Source of the DNA: Candidatus Nitrosocosmicus agrestis
GTDB lineage: Archaea > Thermoproteota > Nitrososphaeria > Nitrososphaerales > Nitrososphaeraceae
NCBI RefSeq assembly: GCF_008389435.1
Contig: NZ_VUYS01000027.1
Coordinates: 1-33,637, forward strand
Length of the DNA stretch: 33,637 nucleotides
Direction: 5' to 3'
A model generated the notes under the pieces. It saw only the letters and a list, made by a program, of their open reading frames with translations, ran no database searches and was not told the DNA's origin. The translations under genes and the position numbers were made by a program. Shown here in pieces: positions 7,353-15,811 of the stretch. Numbering within the stretch: the first letter of the stretch is position 1; every line of letters begins with the position of its first letter.

Positions 7353-8033
7353 TTGTCAAGCAACAGTTTTCTGTTGAAAAGTATTCAGTCATTTACATCA
7401 ATCCTGGCTCTAATCTTTGTAATCGGGACTTTGTTGACAATATTTGATGGTTGGTCGACAAGTTCGGTACATGCTATAAGTGCCCATGATTCAGGTTTTG
7501 ATCATGGATGTGATGACGCTAAAATATCTAATTCAGATAATAGATACATAAACCAACCTGAAAAAGGGCCTTCTTTTCACACCAAGGCATTTATGAATGG
7601 TTACGATGATGGATTTGATGCCTGTTTGTCACATGGAGATGGGCGGGACAACCGCGATACTGAAAACATAAACAACAACAATGACAACTTTAACAAGGGG
7701 ATCGAACAACTAGTCTCTAGATCCACCGATTTTCCTCATGATGATAAAAATGTATTAGACATAGAATTTGCAAAAGCTACAAAGGATAGTGTTGATTACT
7801 ATCACGTAAAGGGTTTAATTAAAAACATCGGTTCTCATACTTTGGAATATGTAAAGGTTACAGCCCACTTTTATGACAAAAACAACAGTCCAATAGGTAT
7901 TACAACATGCTGCTATGCCGAACCTTCTGATATTGAACCTGGACATACTTCATCATTTGACAGTTTTGTCGCAGAAGGTGATATGGATGGAACTCCAAAA
8001 TACTTTAGATTGTCATTTGATTGGAATGGTTAG
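7353..8033 (+). CDS. Secreted protein with FxLYD-like domain
   Basis: The 226-aa protein has a signal peptide (hydrophobic core ILALIFVIGTLLTIF, cleavage near VHA). A region rich in Asp, Gly and His follows (HDSGFDHGCDDAK..., FMNGYDDGFDACL), containing two Cys that may form a disulfide. An Asn-rich linker leads to a C-terminal beta-sandwich (about 135-226) with VKGLIKNIG, YVKVTAHFYD and IEPGHTSSFDSF, the pattern of FxLYD domains. That domain is common on archaeal and bacterial surface proteins. Start is TTG 7353. Function unknown; a surface or adhesion role is inferred from export. Confidence 0.72.
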   Translation: MSSNSFLLKSIQSFTSILALIFVIGTLLTIFDGWSTSSVHAISAHDSGFDHGCDDAKISNSDNRYINQPEKGPSFHTKAFMNGYDDGFDACLSHGDGRDNRDTENINNNNDNFNKGIEQLVSRSTDFPHDDKNVLDIEFAKATKDSVDYYHVKGLIKNIGSHTLEYVKVTAHFYDKNNSPIGITTCCYAEPSDIEPGHTSSFDSFVAEGDMDGTPKYFRLSFDWNG

Positions 8034-8163
8034 AAGTCATATTTTCTAATTCCTTTTTCTTTGCATTCTAAGGCCGATCTTTATAAAATGTCTTAAATTT
8101 ATTCTAATGTAATCAATCCACGTTTGCTTTTTTTAATTAAAAAGTCTTATAGATATTAGAATT

Positions 8164-8283
8164 ATGAATTTGGAGTCCTGTGACAAAATAATTCTCAATA
8201 TTATAATAATTTTAACAATTGCAGAATGTTGCTATTATGATTTTATTGACCCAATTGGTTTCATCAGAATAACAGTGGGGTAA
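8164..8283 (+). CDS. Possible 39-aa membrane peptide
   Basis: ATG 8164 opens a 39-codon frame with one hydrophobic helix (IILNIIIILTIAECC) and a short tail ending IRITVG. An AT-rich TATA-like stretch lies near 8133-8145. No homolog is recognised. Protein-like order (charged start, helix, polar tail) is the only argument. The rest of 8034-8591 shows no other gene. Confidence 0.3.
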   Translation: MNLESCDKIILNIIIILTIAECCYYDFIDPIGFIRITVG

Positions 8284-8591
8284 ACTATCAAATTGGAAAA
8301 AAAATTAATGACAATTGGCCCATACATCCTTGCTTAAATGAGTCATACTAATTTATCTGTAAAAAACGCAAGTAACATATCAATTCCAGGTTTTGGATAA
8401 TTGAGATACTTGACAGTTTTAGACAATGGAGATGACAAAAAGATTTTATGATTATTTATAATAAAAACAAAAAAATTGACACAAATACTAAAAGTGTAGT
8501 CTACTAGAATGAAATGATCTTCTTTATCTTGGGTGAGGAATTCAAACAAAAGAGGTCGATATAATTATGATCCCAAACTCTTTGTTTACTT

Positions 8592-8996
8592 TTAGTTGAT
8601 TTCAAGATTCTTTCCACATTGATTGCAATATTTTGCATTTGTCATGTTCATAGCATCACAATCATTACATTTCATACTTAGCCTGTTTTCAAATTCTTGT
8701 TGAATTCGATCAGAAATTATTGCTTCCGTGTTGTTTGAATTCTCATCTATGATTGTTTTGCAGATTGTTCCTAGAAATAGTGCGGCGACCGGATCCGCTG
8801 CTAAATGATATTTGTTTCCTTCCAATTTTTTAATATTTAGAGAAATTGGCGCATACTCTCCTTCATGAAGACCAAAATGATTTGACGAGTGGATCTTCTT
8901 AATGTTCGATTCTATCGCACTAAAGAAGTAATACTCCCGAGGATGATGTTTTTTAAACCAGTTGATAAAACTTTTCCTTGATTCTTCAGTAGGCAT
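8592..8996 (-). CDS. Hypothetical protein with C-terminal zinc ribbon
   Basis: The 134-aa protein ends in CNDCDAMNMTNAKYCNQCG, a C-x2-C...C-x2-C zinc ribbon. The N-terminal 105 residues are globular (FINWFKKHHPREYYFFSAIES, HLAADPVAALFLG) with no recognised family. Soluble and cytoplasmic by composition. ATG 8996 has an AT-rich TATA-like stretch at 9015-9025. A nucleic-acid or protein-binding role is possible, as for many archaeal zinc ribbons. Confidence 0.65.
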   Translation of the reverse strand: MPTEESRKSFINWFKKHHPREYYFFSAIESNIKKIHSSNHFGLHEGEYAPISLNIKKLEGNKYHLAADPVAALFLGTICKTIIDENSNNTEAIISDRIQQEFENRLSMKCNDCDAMNMTNAKYCNQCGKNLEIN

Positions 8997-9265
8997 TTAG
9001 GAAAGTTATATGCTTTATAATATTTAAAATGCTCAAAATAAGGTGGTCAGAATAGAAATTGTTGTAATTCTTCTTGTATTTTACCGTAATTTCTTAACTA
9101 CTATTTAAACCAACGATATTTTAACAAGGGTCCGATTTATTACACTAATCTTTCTATTTGATTAAGATCAATTAGCATGTCTGGCTAGATAATTATATGA
9201 CTATTATTATAAAAAAAGTATAAGTCAAATAAAATGCGAAATTTGTAATATAAACACGGTGATTG

Positions 9266-9273
9266 TTATATAG
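9266..9273 (+). promoter_or_regulatory. TATA box fixing the start at 9296
   Basis: TTATATAG is centred 27 nt before ATG 9296. It lies inside the region that would be coding if the in-frame TTG at 9263 were used, so it argues for ATG 9296. Confidence 0.5.
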
Positions 9274-9295
9274 GCTATGTCATCATAATAGTGGT

Positions 9296-9574
9296 ATGGA
9301 TTTTGAATTATCACCCAAGTGGTTGGCACTACTATTTGCCGTTGGAGGTGTAGTGGTTGTTTTTATGTTGATGGGAGGATCTTTGACTCAGCTATTTAGT
9401 TCCGGTATACAAGAAAGCGTTTTAGTTCACCTTAAAGAAGGTAATACCTGTGTTGTGGAAGCATCTGATGGAATACCTCGTAGTATAAACAATTGTCCTT
9501 ACCAGAAGGGAGATAATATTACTATAAGTTATAAACAAGGATTACCTGCCATTGAAAGTCATCGAGTGACATAA
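9296..9574 (+). CDS. Single-pass membrane protein with small extracellular domain
   Basis: About 92 aa. One membrane helix at residues 9-30 (ALLFAVGGVVVVFMLMGG) is followed by a small beta-rich domain with two Cys (NTCVVEAS and NNCPYQKGD), which may pair by a disulfide outside the membrane. No family is recognised. The start was chosen from the TATA box at 9266-9273. The next gene downstream on the same strand is another small membrane protein, 171 nt away and probably separate. Confidence 0.55.
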   Translation: MDFELSPKWLALLFAVGGVVVVFMLMGGSLTQLFSSGIQESVLVHLKEGNTCVVEASDGIPRSINNCPYQKGDNITISYKQGLPAIESHRVT

Positions 9575-9745
9575 TTGTTGTTCAAATATTTTTTCATTTC
9601 ATAAATTAGTCACAAGTGTCAAGCATATATTAGGAGCTAATGCAGTACAATATTGCTAATTTTTCCATATTTTGTAAATTTGGCTACTTTAGTAATGTGA
9701 AAACCTTATTAATTTTGGCAAGTACGTATACAAGTTAAAATAAAG

Positions 9746-10000
9746 ATGGCAAATTCACTTGCTGACGGCATGGGCTGGAGGGTCACCACATCAATTATAA
9801 CCTTCTTTGGTTCCATTATAGGTATCATTATTTGGCTATTCTTTTATGCCGAAAATTACACTATCTATCAGAATATTGCTATAGTTGTTATTATCTTCTT
9901 AGCATTTATCGCTGTAATGGCGGCCACCTGGGCCTCTTGGGGTTTGAAGCAAAGTAGGGAAGGTAAATGGAGTAATAGTAAGAAAGAAGAAGTTGAATAA
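9746..10000 (+). CDS. Small membrane protein with two helices
   Basis: The 84-aa protein has two hydrophobic segments (about 14-36 IITFFGSIIGIIIWLFF, and 43-66 IAIVVIIFLAFIAVMAATW) joined by a short polar turn, and a basic/acidic C-terminal tail. Small two-helix proteins of this kind are common in thaumarchaeal genomes; function unknown. The ATG at 9746 is the only reasonable start. Confidence 0.55.
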   Translation: MANSLADGMGWRVTTSIITFFGSIIGIIIWLFFYAENYTIYQNIAIVVIIFLAFIAVMAATWASWGLKQSREGKWSNSKKEEVE

Positions 10001-10020
10001 GCGATGATTCTTTTTGCTGT

Positions 10021-10158
10021 CTACCCGTACCTTTCCTTTCGAGAAAGCTTTTGATTTTTCTTCCATATCATGAAATAACAATTAGTTATAAATGCGAAAA
10101 CCAACACTCCTGTAAGTTTTGCAACAGAAAACCCAAGTTGTTGTATCTTGTATTTCAT
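10021..10158 (-). CDS. 45-aa single-pass membrane protein
   Basis: From ATG 10158 the frame reads MKYKIQQLGFSVAKLTG, a hydrophobic helix VLVFAFITNCYFMIW, and a strongly basic tail KKNQKLSRKERYG, stopping at 10021. The frame stays open upstream for 11 more codons but lacks a start there. The positively charged tail fits an anchor with its C-terminus in the cytoplasm. It is convergent with the two-helix protein gene ending at 10000. No family recognised. Confidence 0.4.
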   Translation of the reverse strand: MKYKIQQLGFSVAKLTGVLVFAFITNCYFMIWKKNQKLSRKERYG

Positions 10159-10506
10159 TTCAACAGAATTTAATTCACCAAGAGACAGTAATTACATTTA
10201 AAATTAATAAAACTCGACTTTTCATCTAACATTTGTCAACACCCTTTTGCAAAAGCAAAATCAATCTCTTGAAGAATTATTAGAAAGAGGAGAAAAAAAG
10301 ATGTATCCTTGATTTACAAAAATTTGATTTCCACTTATGGGATTCCTCCATACTAATTTTTTTATTTCTTAAAGTCTAATCTTACGACTGCCCTTCATGT
10401 GAACAGATACCTTTCCATTGCTAATTATTGATATGGTAGAGTCTCATCCAGTTTATTGCAAAGATTAGATTCAAACCTTGTCTGAAACGATTATTCTTTT
10501 TACTAA
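10159..10506. other. Intergenic region with no feature seen
   Basis: No reading frame, tRNA or strong palindrome is visible in this AT-rich stretch. The degraded gene that ends the hyf-like operon begins just beyond it. Confidence 0.5.
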
Positions 10507-10753
10507 TTAAGAAAAGTAGTTATCTTGGAAATAGACCTCTATTTTTTCTTGAATAATAGATCTGTTAGCAACATCCAATCCAATTACAAACTTTCTATTA
10601 AAATCATTTGTTACTGCTTTAATAAAATCAGTGAATGGAATTCTATCTATCTAATGGTTTGCTTCCATTTTGGAGTTGTCAAATGGTTTAGTTCTATGGC
10701 ACCATAAAATAACTTTCGAGATGACTTGAATATGCTTTCTGAATGTCATCCAT
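10507..10753 (-). pseudogene. Degraded small gene at the 3' end of the hyf-like operon
   Basis: An ATG at 10753, 11 nt after the stop of the small-subunit gene, starts MDDIQKAYSSHLESYF and hits TAG at 10694-10696. In another frame, after a further TAG, the DNA reads IPFTDFIKAVTNDF, then VIGLDVANRSIIQEKIEVYF, ending at TAA 10507-10509. The two pieces join to about 82 codons of soluble, protein-like sequence in the same direction. The best explanation is a small co-transcribed gene lost by a frameshift plus a nonsense change. Whether it was a subunit or accessory factor cannot be told. Confidence 0.4.
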
Positions 10754-10764
10754 ACCTAAAAAAA

Positions 10765-11712
10765 TCAATGATGAATTTTATTCATTGTAGATAAAAGCCC
10801 GTATATCAGAGCCTCTGGTCGTGGTGGACAACCTGGAATATACATATCAACAGGTAGTATTGTATCAACCCCACCAGAGGTGGCGTATGTATCACCAAAA
10901 ATTCCACCGCTGCAGGCACATGCACCAACGGCGATTACTATTTTAGGATTAGGAGTCGCCTGGTATGTCTTTTTTAGTGCGACAACCATATTTCGCGATA
11001 CTGGACCTGTAACTAACAATACATCTGCGTGTCTGGGAGAAGACACAAAATGAACACCAAATCGTTCGATATCATAAATAGGATTATTCAGTGCTGTTAT
11101 TTCTATCTCACAACCATTACATGAACCGCCATCAACTTGTCGGATTGCCAAAGATCTTCCAAATAAACTGTTGATCCTTTCTTTTAATTCATTTCCAATT
11201 TGTTCATAATCCAAAACCTTTGAATTTTTCTCATTTAAAGATAGGTTTTTTGATCCAGTGTTTGGATGTTGGGGTTCCAATTCAACCGAATCTATCAGTT
11301 GTTTTTTATTCTTTGCAGGAGGGTTTAGGTTCTTTTCCATTCTAAATAAACTTGAATATGCTTCTTCACATCTACCACAGAGAAAACATTTTGCATTATC
11401 CAAAGTTACCTGTGTGCTGTTATTCTCTATATTTCTCACTCTAATTGCATTTGATAAACAAATATTTTCTATCTCGTTTCCCTTTCCGGATGCTTCATAA
11501 TCACAGAAATCCTTAGAAGGAATAATGTTGATCTTTCCTTTATAATTTTCAGACGTAGTATGAAGTTCTTTGAGAGGATTAGGTATCGTTACACGTTTAT
11601 GGCTTAGAATTTCCTCATTTTTATTTCTGTTCTTTGGATTGGGCCCCAGTATTCCTTTATAATCAATCCTATTCTTCTTTGAACCTTTGCCAAACACATT
11701 TTTTTCATTCAT
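10765..11712 (-). CDS. HyfI/NuoB-like small subunit with fused single-cluster ferredoxin domain
   Basis: The 315-aa protein has a basic N-terminal tail (1-60), a ferredoxin-like domain (about 61-125) and a NuoB/HycG-type small subunit (about 185-315). The latter keeps all four N2-cluster ligands: Cys198 and Cys201 (GGSCNGCEIEI), Cys265 (VGACACSGG) and Cys295 (PGCPPRP). In the ferredoxin part, Cys85 (ENICLSNAI) and Cys109/112/115 (CFLCGRC) match ligands 4, 5, 6 and 7 of a 2[4Fe-4S] ferredoxin. Ligands 1-3 and 8 are missing, so one cluster should form. It would pass electrons into the large subunit of the membrane complex. ATG 11712 overlaps the stop of the large-subunit gene. E. coli Hyf encodes its ferredoxin-like subunit separately, so this fusion is unusual. 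Confidence 0.88.
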   Translation of the reverse strand: MNEKNVFGKGSKKNRIDYKGILGPNPKNRNKNEEILSHKRVTIPNPLKELHTTSENYKGKINIIPSKDFCDYEASGKGNEIENICLSNAIRVRNIENNSTQVTLDNAKCFLCGRCEEAYSSLFRMEKNLNPPAKNKKQLIDSVELEPQHPNTGSKNLSLNEKNSKVLDYEQIGNELKERINSLFGRSLAIRQVDGGSCNGCEIEITALNNPIYDIERFGVHFVSSPRHADVLLVTGPVSRNMVVALKKTYQATPNPKIVIAVGACACSGGIFGDTYATSGGVDTILPVDMYIPGCPPRPEALIYGLLSTMNKIHH

Positions 11713-13490
11713 TATAGATCGTTTCCTGAATAAGAGAGATCAAAGCTTTTGTTAATCAATGGAAAATCCGGAATAATATTATTCTGAACAGCCAATTCTA
11801 TCAAAGGCCAATTACAAAATGAAGCCGTTCTTATTTTGTATCTAAATATTTTATTACTGTCCTTTCCAAGCATGACCCAATGTATTGTCTGACCCCTGTG
11901 GGATTCACTGTATCCTAAAGCACTGTCGTAAGGTTGAAGATGATTTTTCAAATTGTCAATAACCAAACCCTCATCATTTTGGGTTTGTGGGGTATTGTGT
12001 AATTCTTGTTTAGTACTCTTATCCAAAATATCGGTCGCAATTTTTTTGATAATATGTACTGAATGTGTTATTTCAACAACACGGACCTCAAATCTGGAAA
12101 GAACATCACCTTTTCTCTTCTTTAACTCGACTTCGTAGGCAATCTTATCTACTATACCTTGAATATTTTCAAGGTCTATGTACTGGTAATACGCATAAGG
12201 ATGGTTTTTTCGCGTATCAATGTCTATGCCAACACATCTTGCGATTACCCCGTTAGCTCCTAATGCTTGCACATCCTGACTTGAAATAATTCCTGTTCCC
12301 TTAAGGCGGTCCATAAAAGACGACGTGTTATGTAATGATTTTACTAGATTATCAAAGTCTTGTAGTATTTGTGATAGATCTGCAAGAATCAAACCTAGTG
12401 TTTCTGGCTTAAAATCAATTTTCACTCCTCCTATCTTATTTACTCCAAAAAGAAGCCGACTTCCACTTAATTTTTCATTTATTCTCATTATTTTCTCTTT
12501 TAGTATATTTATTCTTGAACTCCCATATGCAAACCCCACGTCAGTACACATACCTGCCACCGTCCCAAGATGATTCCAAATTCGTTCTAGCTCTGCACAA
12601 ATAGTTCTAATCTGTGCGGCTTTCTTGGGAATTTGTATTGATGCCATCCTCTCTATTGCTTGGCAGTATGCCATAGAATTTGCCACTGATTCATCGCCGG
12701 ATATGCGTTCGGACAAAAGTAATGCTTCATCTAGAGTCATGGTTTCAGCTAGCTTTTCAATCCCTTTATGGGTATAGTATAAACGCGTTTCTAAGTTAAG
12801 GATGTTCTCCCCATAAATACTGAATCTAAAATGCCCTGGTTCAATGATTCCTGCGTGAACTGGACCTACCGGTATCTCACAAATACCTTCCCCCTCGACT
12901 TTTAAAAATTTGTATGGTTTATTTAGACGAATTTTGTTCTTTGTCTTAATGTTAAAATCCCTTCGAAGCGGAAATTGATTGTCAGGCCATCGTTCGTGCA
13001 AAACAAGTTTTCTAGTATCTGGGTTCCCTTGAGCAATAATACCAAACATGTCGAATATTTCTTTTTCATAATAGATTGCAGATGGAATACGTACTACGTT
13101 GCTTGGATACGCGGGGTTATCTACATTGGGTAGAAATGTAGTAACTATGAAAAAAATATCATCGGTTTCGCTGGAGAAAATGAGTCTAAGACTGAATCCG
13201 TATTGCCAATTTTTATTGAAATTGATTGTCTGTTTAGAATTGACTGATTTATCTTTCCAGTCAATCGTATTTTCAATATTCCTTTCATCGGTACATATCA
13301 CGGTTACAAGCCCACATCTTAACTTATCGTGTATAAAATAACTAACCTCATTACTATCTTCTGGACTAATCGTCAAAATATGGATCTCGTTGAAATTCTT
13401 ACAATAAATATTCTGTATTCTCTCACTGAATTTTTCATGTATAATTGACTCGTACTCAAAGATTTTTTTGCCAAATAAATTATCGCTCAC
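11712..13490 (-). CDS. HyfG-like large subunit (NuoCD-type fusion) lacking Ni-Fe ligands
   Basis: The 592-aa protein joins a NuoC-like domain (about 1-185, with PSAIYYEKEIFDMFG and PLRRDFN) to a NuoD/HycE-type large subunit. In [NiFe] hydrogenases the metal is held by two C-x2-C pairs. Here the first motif reads ERISGDES (261-268), with Ser264 and Glu267 in place of Cys. The last reads SFDLSYSG (582-589), with Ser586 and Gly589 in place of Cys. The rest of the fold, such as IPVGPVHAGIIEPGHF and IRTASFCNWP, is well kept, so this is a divergent functional subunit, not decay. It probably forms the quinone- or substrate-facing part of an Ehr-type complex. GTG start at 13490; a 97-nt gap separates it from hyfF. 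Confidence 0.9.
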   Translation of the reverse strand: MSDNLFGKKIFEYESIIHEKFSERIQNIYCKNFNEIHILTISPEDSNEVSYFIHDKLRCGLVTVICTDERNIENTIDWKDKSVNSKQTINFNKNWQYGFSLRLIFSSETDDIFFIVTTFLPNVDNPAYPSNVVRIPSAIYYEKEIFDMFGIIAQGNPDTRKLVLHERWPDNQFPLRRDFNIKTKNKIRLNKPYKFLKVEGEGICEIPVGPVHAGIIEPGHFRFSIYGENILNLETRLYYTHKGIEKLAETMTLDEALLLSERISGDESVANSMAYCQAIERMASIQIPKKAAQIRTICAELERIWNHLGTVAGMCTDVGFAYGSSRINILKEKIMRINEKLSGSRLLFGVNKIGGVKIDFKPETLGLILADLSQILQDFDNLVKSLHNTSSFMDRLKGTGIISSQDVQALGANGVIARCVGIDIDTRKNHPYAYYQYIDLENIQGIVDKIAYEVELKKRKGDVLSRFEVRVVEITHSVHIIKKIATDILDKSTKQELHNTPQTQNDEGLVIDNLKNHLQPYDSALGYSESHRGQTIHWVMLGKDSNKIFRYKIRTASFCNWPLIELAVQNNIIPDFPLINKSFDLSYSGNDL

Positions 13491-13587
13491 TATGTGATCA
13501 ACCCTTGCTCCTCAAAATGTCTGAATGTCGTGCACCGTTCTCCATCATCCTTTGCCCTATTTTCATTACGTGTTTCACTCTCGATCC

Positions 13588-15102
13588 TCACACCTGTTTG
13601 AATATATTCGCAGCGTCATTGATCAAAATGTCCAAAGGTTCGGGTATGTATATTCCTAGTATCACTACAAAAGCAACTAGCATTACCATTGCGACTACGG
13701 ATAGAATGCCAAGTTCTCCATTCTTTATTGGTGTCTTTGGTTTACCAAATGACATCATAATCAAATTTCTTATAAAACCGATAAAAACAATTGCTAATAG
13801 GATTATCAAAACCATGCTGGCTAGTATATTATCGCTACTGAATCCAGAATACAATATCATGAATTTACTTAAGAAGATATTAAACGGAGGTAAACCTACT
13901 ATTGCTAATCCTCCTATAAGAAACACAATCCCTGTAATGGGCATATTCGTCACTATTCCCCTTATTTTTATCATTGCTTTAGTTTCATATTTCTGGCTTA
14001 TCTTTCCACTCGCAAAAAACATTAAGGGTTTTACTAGAGCGTGATTTATCATGTGCAAAATCGCACCATATATTCCTATGAGTCCTCCAAATCCAAATGC
14101 CAAAGTAACTATCCCTATGTGCTCGACACTAGAATATGCCAACATTCTCTTCATATCCTTTTGAAATAGAATGGAAAATGACGCAATGCCTACTGACATC
14201 AAGCCAAATATGATAAGTAAGTTATCAGAAAATTCTGCACCAATTGAACCACTGCTAATTAGATAGAATCGAAGTATTCCATACAGGGCACAATTTAAAA
14301 GGACACCTGATAACATGGCACTTATTGGTGTGGGAGACTCACTATGGGCATCCGGTAACCACGTGTGCATTGGAGCTATACCTGCCTTTGTTCCATACCC
14401 AATAATTATAAAAATAAATGCTATTTTTACAATAATAGGATCGAAAGCCCTGGAGTTTTCAAGCATACTTGTCCAGTTAATCTTATCCTCCACCGATTGA
14501 GCAGGTTCCATTTGATCAGAAATATTAGCATAGTAAAAGAAAACAGTTCCAATTAAGGCAAATGATAAACCAACTGTTGCAATTATAAGATACTTCCAGG
14601 CCGATCTTATTGCATCCTCTTTTACATAAATCATGATTAATAAAACAGATATCAGAGTGGTTGCTTCTACTGCAACCCACATCAATCCCGTATTATTTAT
14701 TGTTGGAACTAGAAGCATCGTAAAAATGAATATATTAAACCCCTGGTAATATCGCACCAAATGTCTGTCATCTACTATTCCATCTTCAAATTGCTTTCCC
14801 ATATAATTAATTGAATAAATTGAGGAAACGAAACTAACAAAAGATATTAACAAAAGTACGATCATACTAAGCGAGTCTATGTAAAAAAATTCATTGAATA
14901 GAGTGATTTTCTTGAATTCAACCACGTATAGAAACAGAATGAAAGTTAGAAAAAGGATAAAAGTGCTGGATACCACACTGATGATTTCTAAAAGTCTTTT
15001 CTTTTGCAACAGAGTAACAAGGCAACAACCCAAAAGTGGAGTCAAGACAATGCACATAATTACTGACGATTCGGGTAATATTTTAATTAAAGAATTAACC
15101 AT
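13588..15102 (-). CDS. HyfF-like antiporter-type membrane subunit
   Basis: The 504-aa protein belongs to the NuoL/M/N-Mrp antiporter superfamily, with about 13-14 helices. Conserved ion-channel residues are present: Glu146 in MWVAVEATTL, Lys239 in GYGTKAGIAPMHTWLPDAH, and the H-x-x-x-H motif in ILHMINHALVKPLMF. It should carry protons or Na+ across the membrane, driven by the soluble arm. ATG 15102 is preferred over GTG 15114, because the SD sequence AAGGTGA (complement of 15111-15117) lies eight nt upstream of the ATG and overlaps the GTG. It follows hyfE closely (stop at 15119). Confidence 0.92.
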   Translation of the reverse strand: MVNSLIKILPESSVIMCIVLTPLLGCCLVTLLQKKRLLEIISVVSSTFILFLTFILFLYVVEFKKITLFNEFFYIDSLSMIVLLLISFVSFVSSIYSINYMGKQFEDGIVDDRHLVRYYQGFNIFIFTMLLVPTINNTGLMWVAVEATTLISVLLIMIYVKEDAIRSAWKYLIIATVGLSFALIGTVFFYYANISDQMEPAQSVEDKINWTSMLENSRAFDPIIVKIAFIFIIIGYGTKAGIAPMHTWLPDAHSESPTPISAMLSGVLLNCALYGILRFYLISSGSIGAEFSDNLLIIFGLMSVGIASFSILFQKDMKRMLAYSSVEHIGIVTLAFGFGGLIGIYGAILHMINHALVKPLMFFASGKISQKYETKAMIKIRGIVTNMPITGIVFLIGGLAIVGLPPFNIFLSKFMILYSGFSSDNILASMVLIILLAIVFIGFIRNLIMMSFGKPKTPIKNGELGILSVVAMVMLVAFVVILGIYIPEPLDILINDAANIFKQV

Positions 15103-15110
15103 ACCTATTA

Positions 15111-15117
15111 TCACCTT
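15111..15117 (-). promoter_or_regulatory. Shine-Dalgarno deciding the hyfF start
   Basis: AAGGTGA on the minus strand sits eight nt before ATG 15102. It lies within the hyfE-hyfF junction, as expected inside a polycistronic message. Confidence 0.55.
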
Positions 15118-15118
15118 T

Positions 15119-15796
15119 CTAATCTAACTCCTCTGTATACTCTAGGTTCTCGTGTGACTGGTTTACGTCATTTATATCATCAAATGTGTAACCAATTCTG
15201 TGGATCAAGATTGATGATATTACAATTCCTACTAATATATCTATAAATATTCCAATTTCTATGATGAGGGAAATTCCATGAGTGAGTGAGAGCACAAACA
15301 GGAATAACCCATTTTCTAATATCAAAAGACCCACTATCTGATTTAAAGTAACCTTTCTACCGACCATTACCAAAAGGCCAATAAGTAACAACGAAATAGA
15401 GACTGGTAGGAAACTCATTGCTATAACATCATCGCCTAGTCTAATTTGTTGTGTAGAGAAGTAAGAAAGTGCCACAAGTATAGCTGAACCTACAAGTAAT
15501 GTACGTATACTGAGGTATGGTTTTGTTTCATTTTTGAAGTCGTAACTTATATTTTCTGTAACCTTTATTAAAAGCCTAGGAACTATCAATGCCTTTAGCG
15601 AAAAGGTGATTGTTGCAGCCACATATATCTCCCAATTATTGGTAATGTATCCAATAACCACAGTTATTATGGTGAGGACTATTGTTTGATATCTATAAGC
15701 CTGAATCCAACCAGAAAATTCTCTTTTAATAACAAGAACAATAGTGGAAATCAGTAACGTACCTGACAAGAATATTAATAAATTGTTATAAACCAT
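15119..15796 (-). CDS. HyfE-like membrane subunit (NuoK-like)
   Basis: The 225-aa protein has about seven hydrophobic helices and ends in an acidic tail. The segment GLLILENGLFLFVLSLTHG is the NuoK/MnhC-like core with the buried Glu, followed by IIEIGIFIDILVGIVI. E. coli HyfE is of similar length (about 216 aa). It should form part of the ion path between the antiporter-like subunits and the quinone module. It starts 15 nt after the hyfC stop and is followed closely by hyfF. Confidence 0.88.
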   Translation of the reverse strand: MVYNNLLIFLSGTLLISTIVLVIKREFSGWIQAYRYQTIVLTIITVVIGYITNNWEIYVAATITFSLKALIVPRLLIKVTENISYDFKNETKPYLSIRTLLVGSAILVALSYFSTQQIRLGDDVIAMSFLPVSISLLLIGLLVMVGRKVTLNQIVGLLILENGLFLFVLSLTHGISLIIEIGIFIDILVGIVISSILIHRIGYTFDDINDVNQSHENLEYTEELD

Positions 15797-15811
15797 TTCT
15801 ACTCACAATCC

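Noticed and set aside
8343-8549. 68-codon minus-strand frame
   Set aside because: No motif, no promoter signal and irregular composition; probably chance in AT-rich DNA.
13445-14044. 199-codon plus-strand open frame
   Set aside because: It lies antisense to the end of the HyfF-like gene and the start of the HyfG-like gene, both strongly supported by family motifs; it is a shadow.
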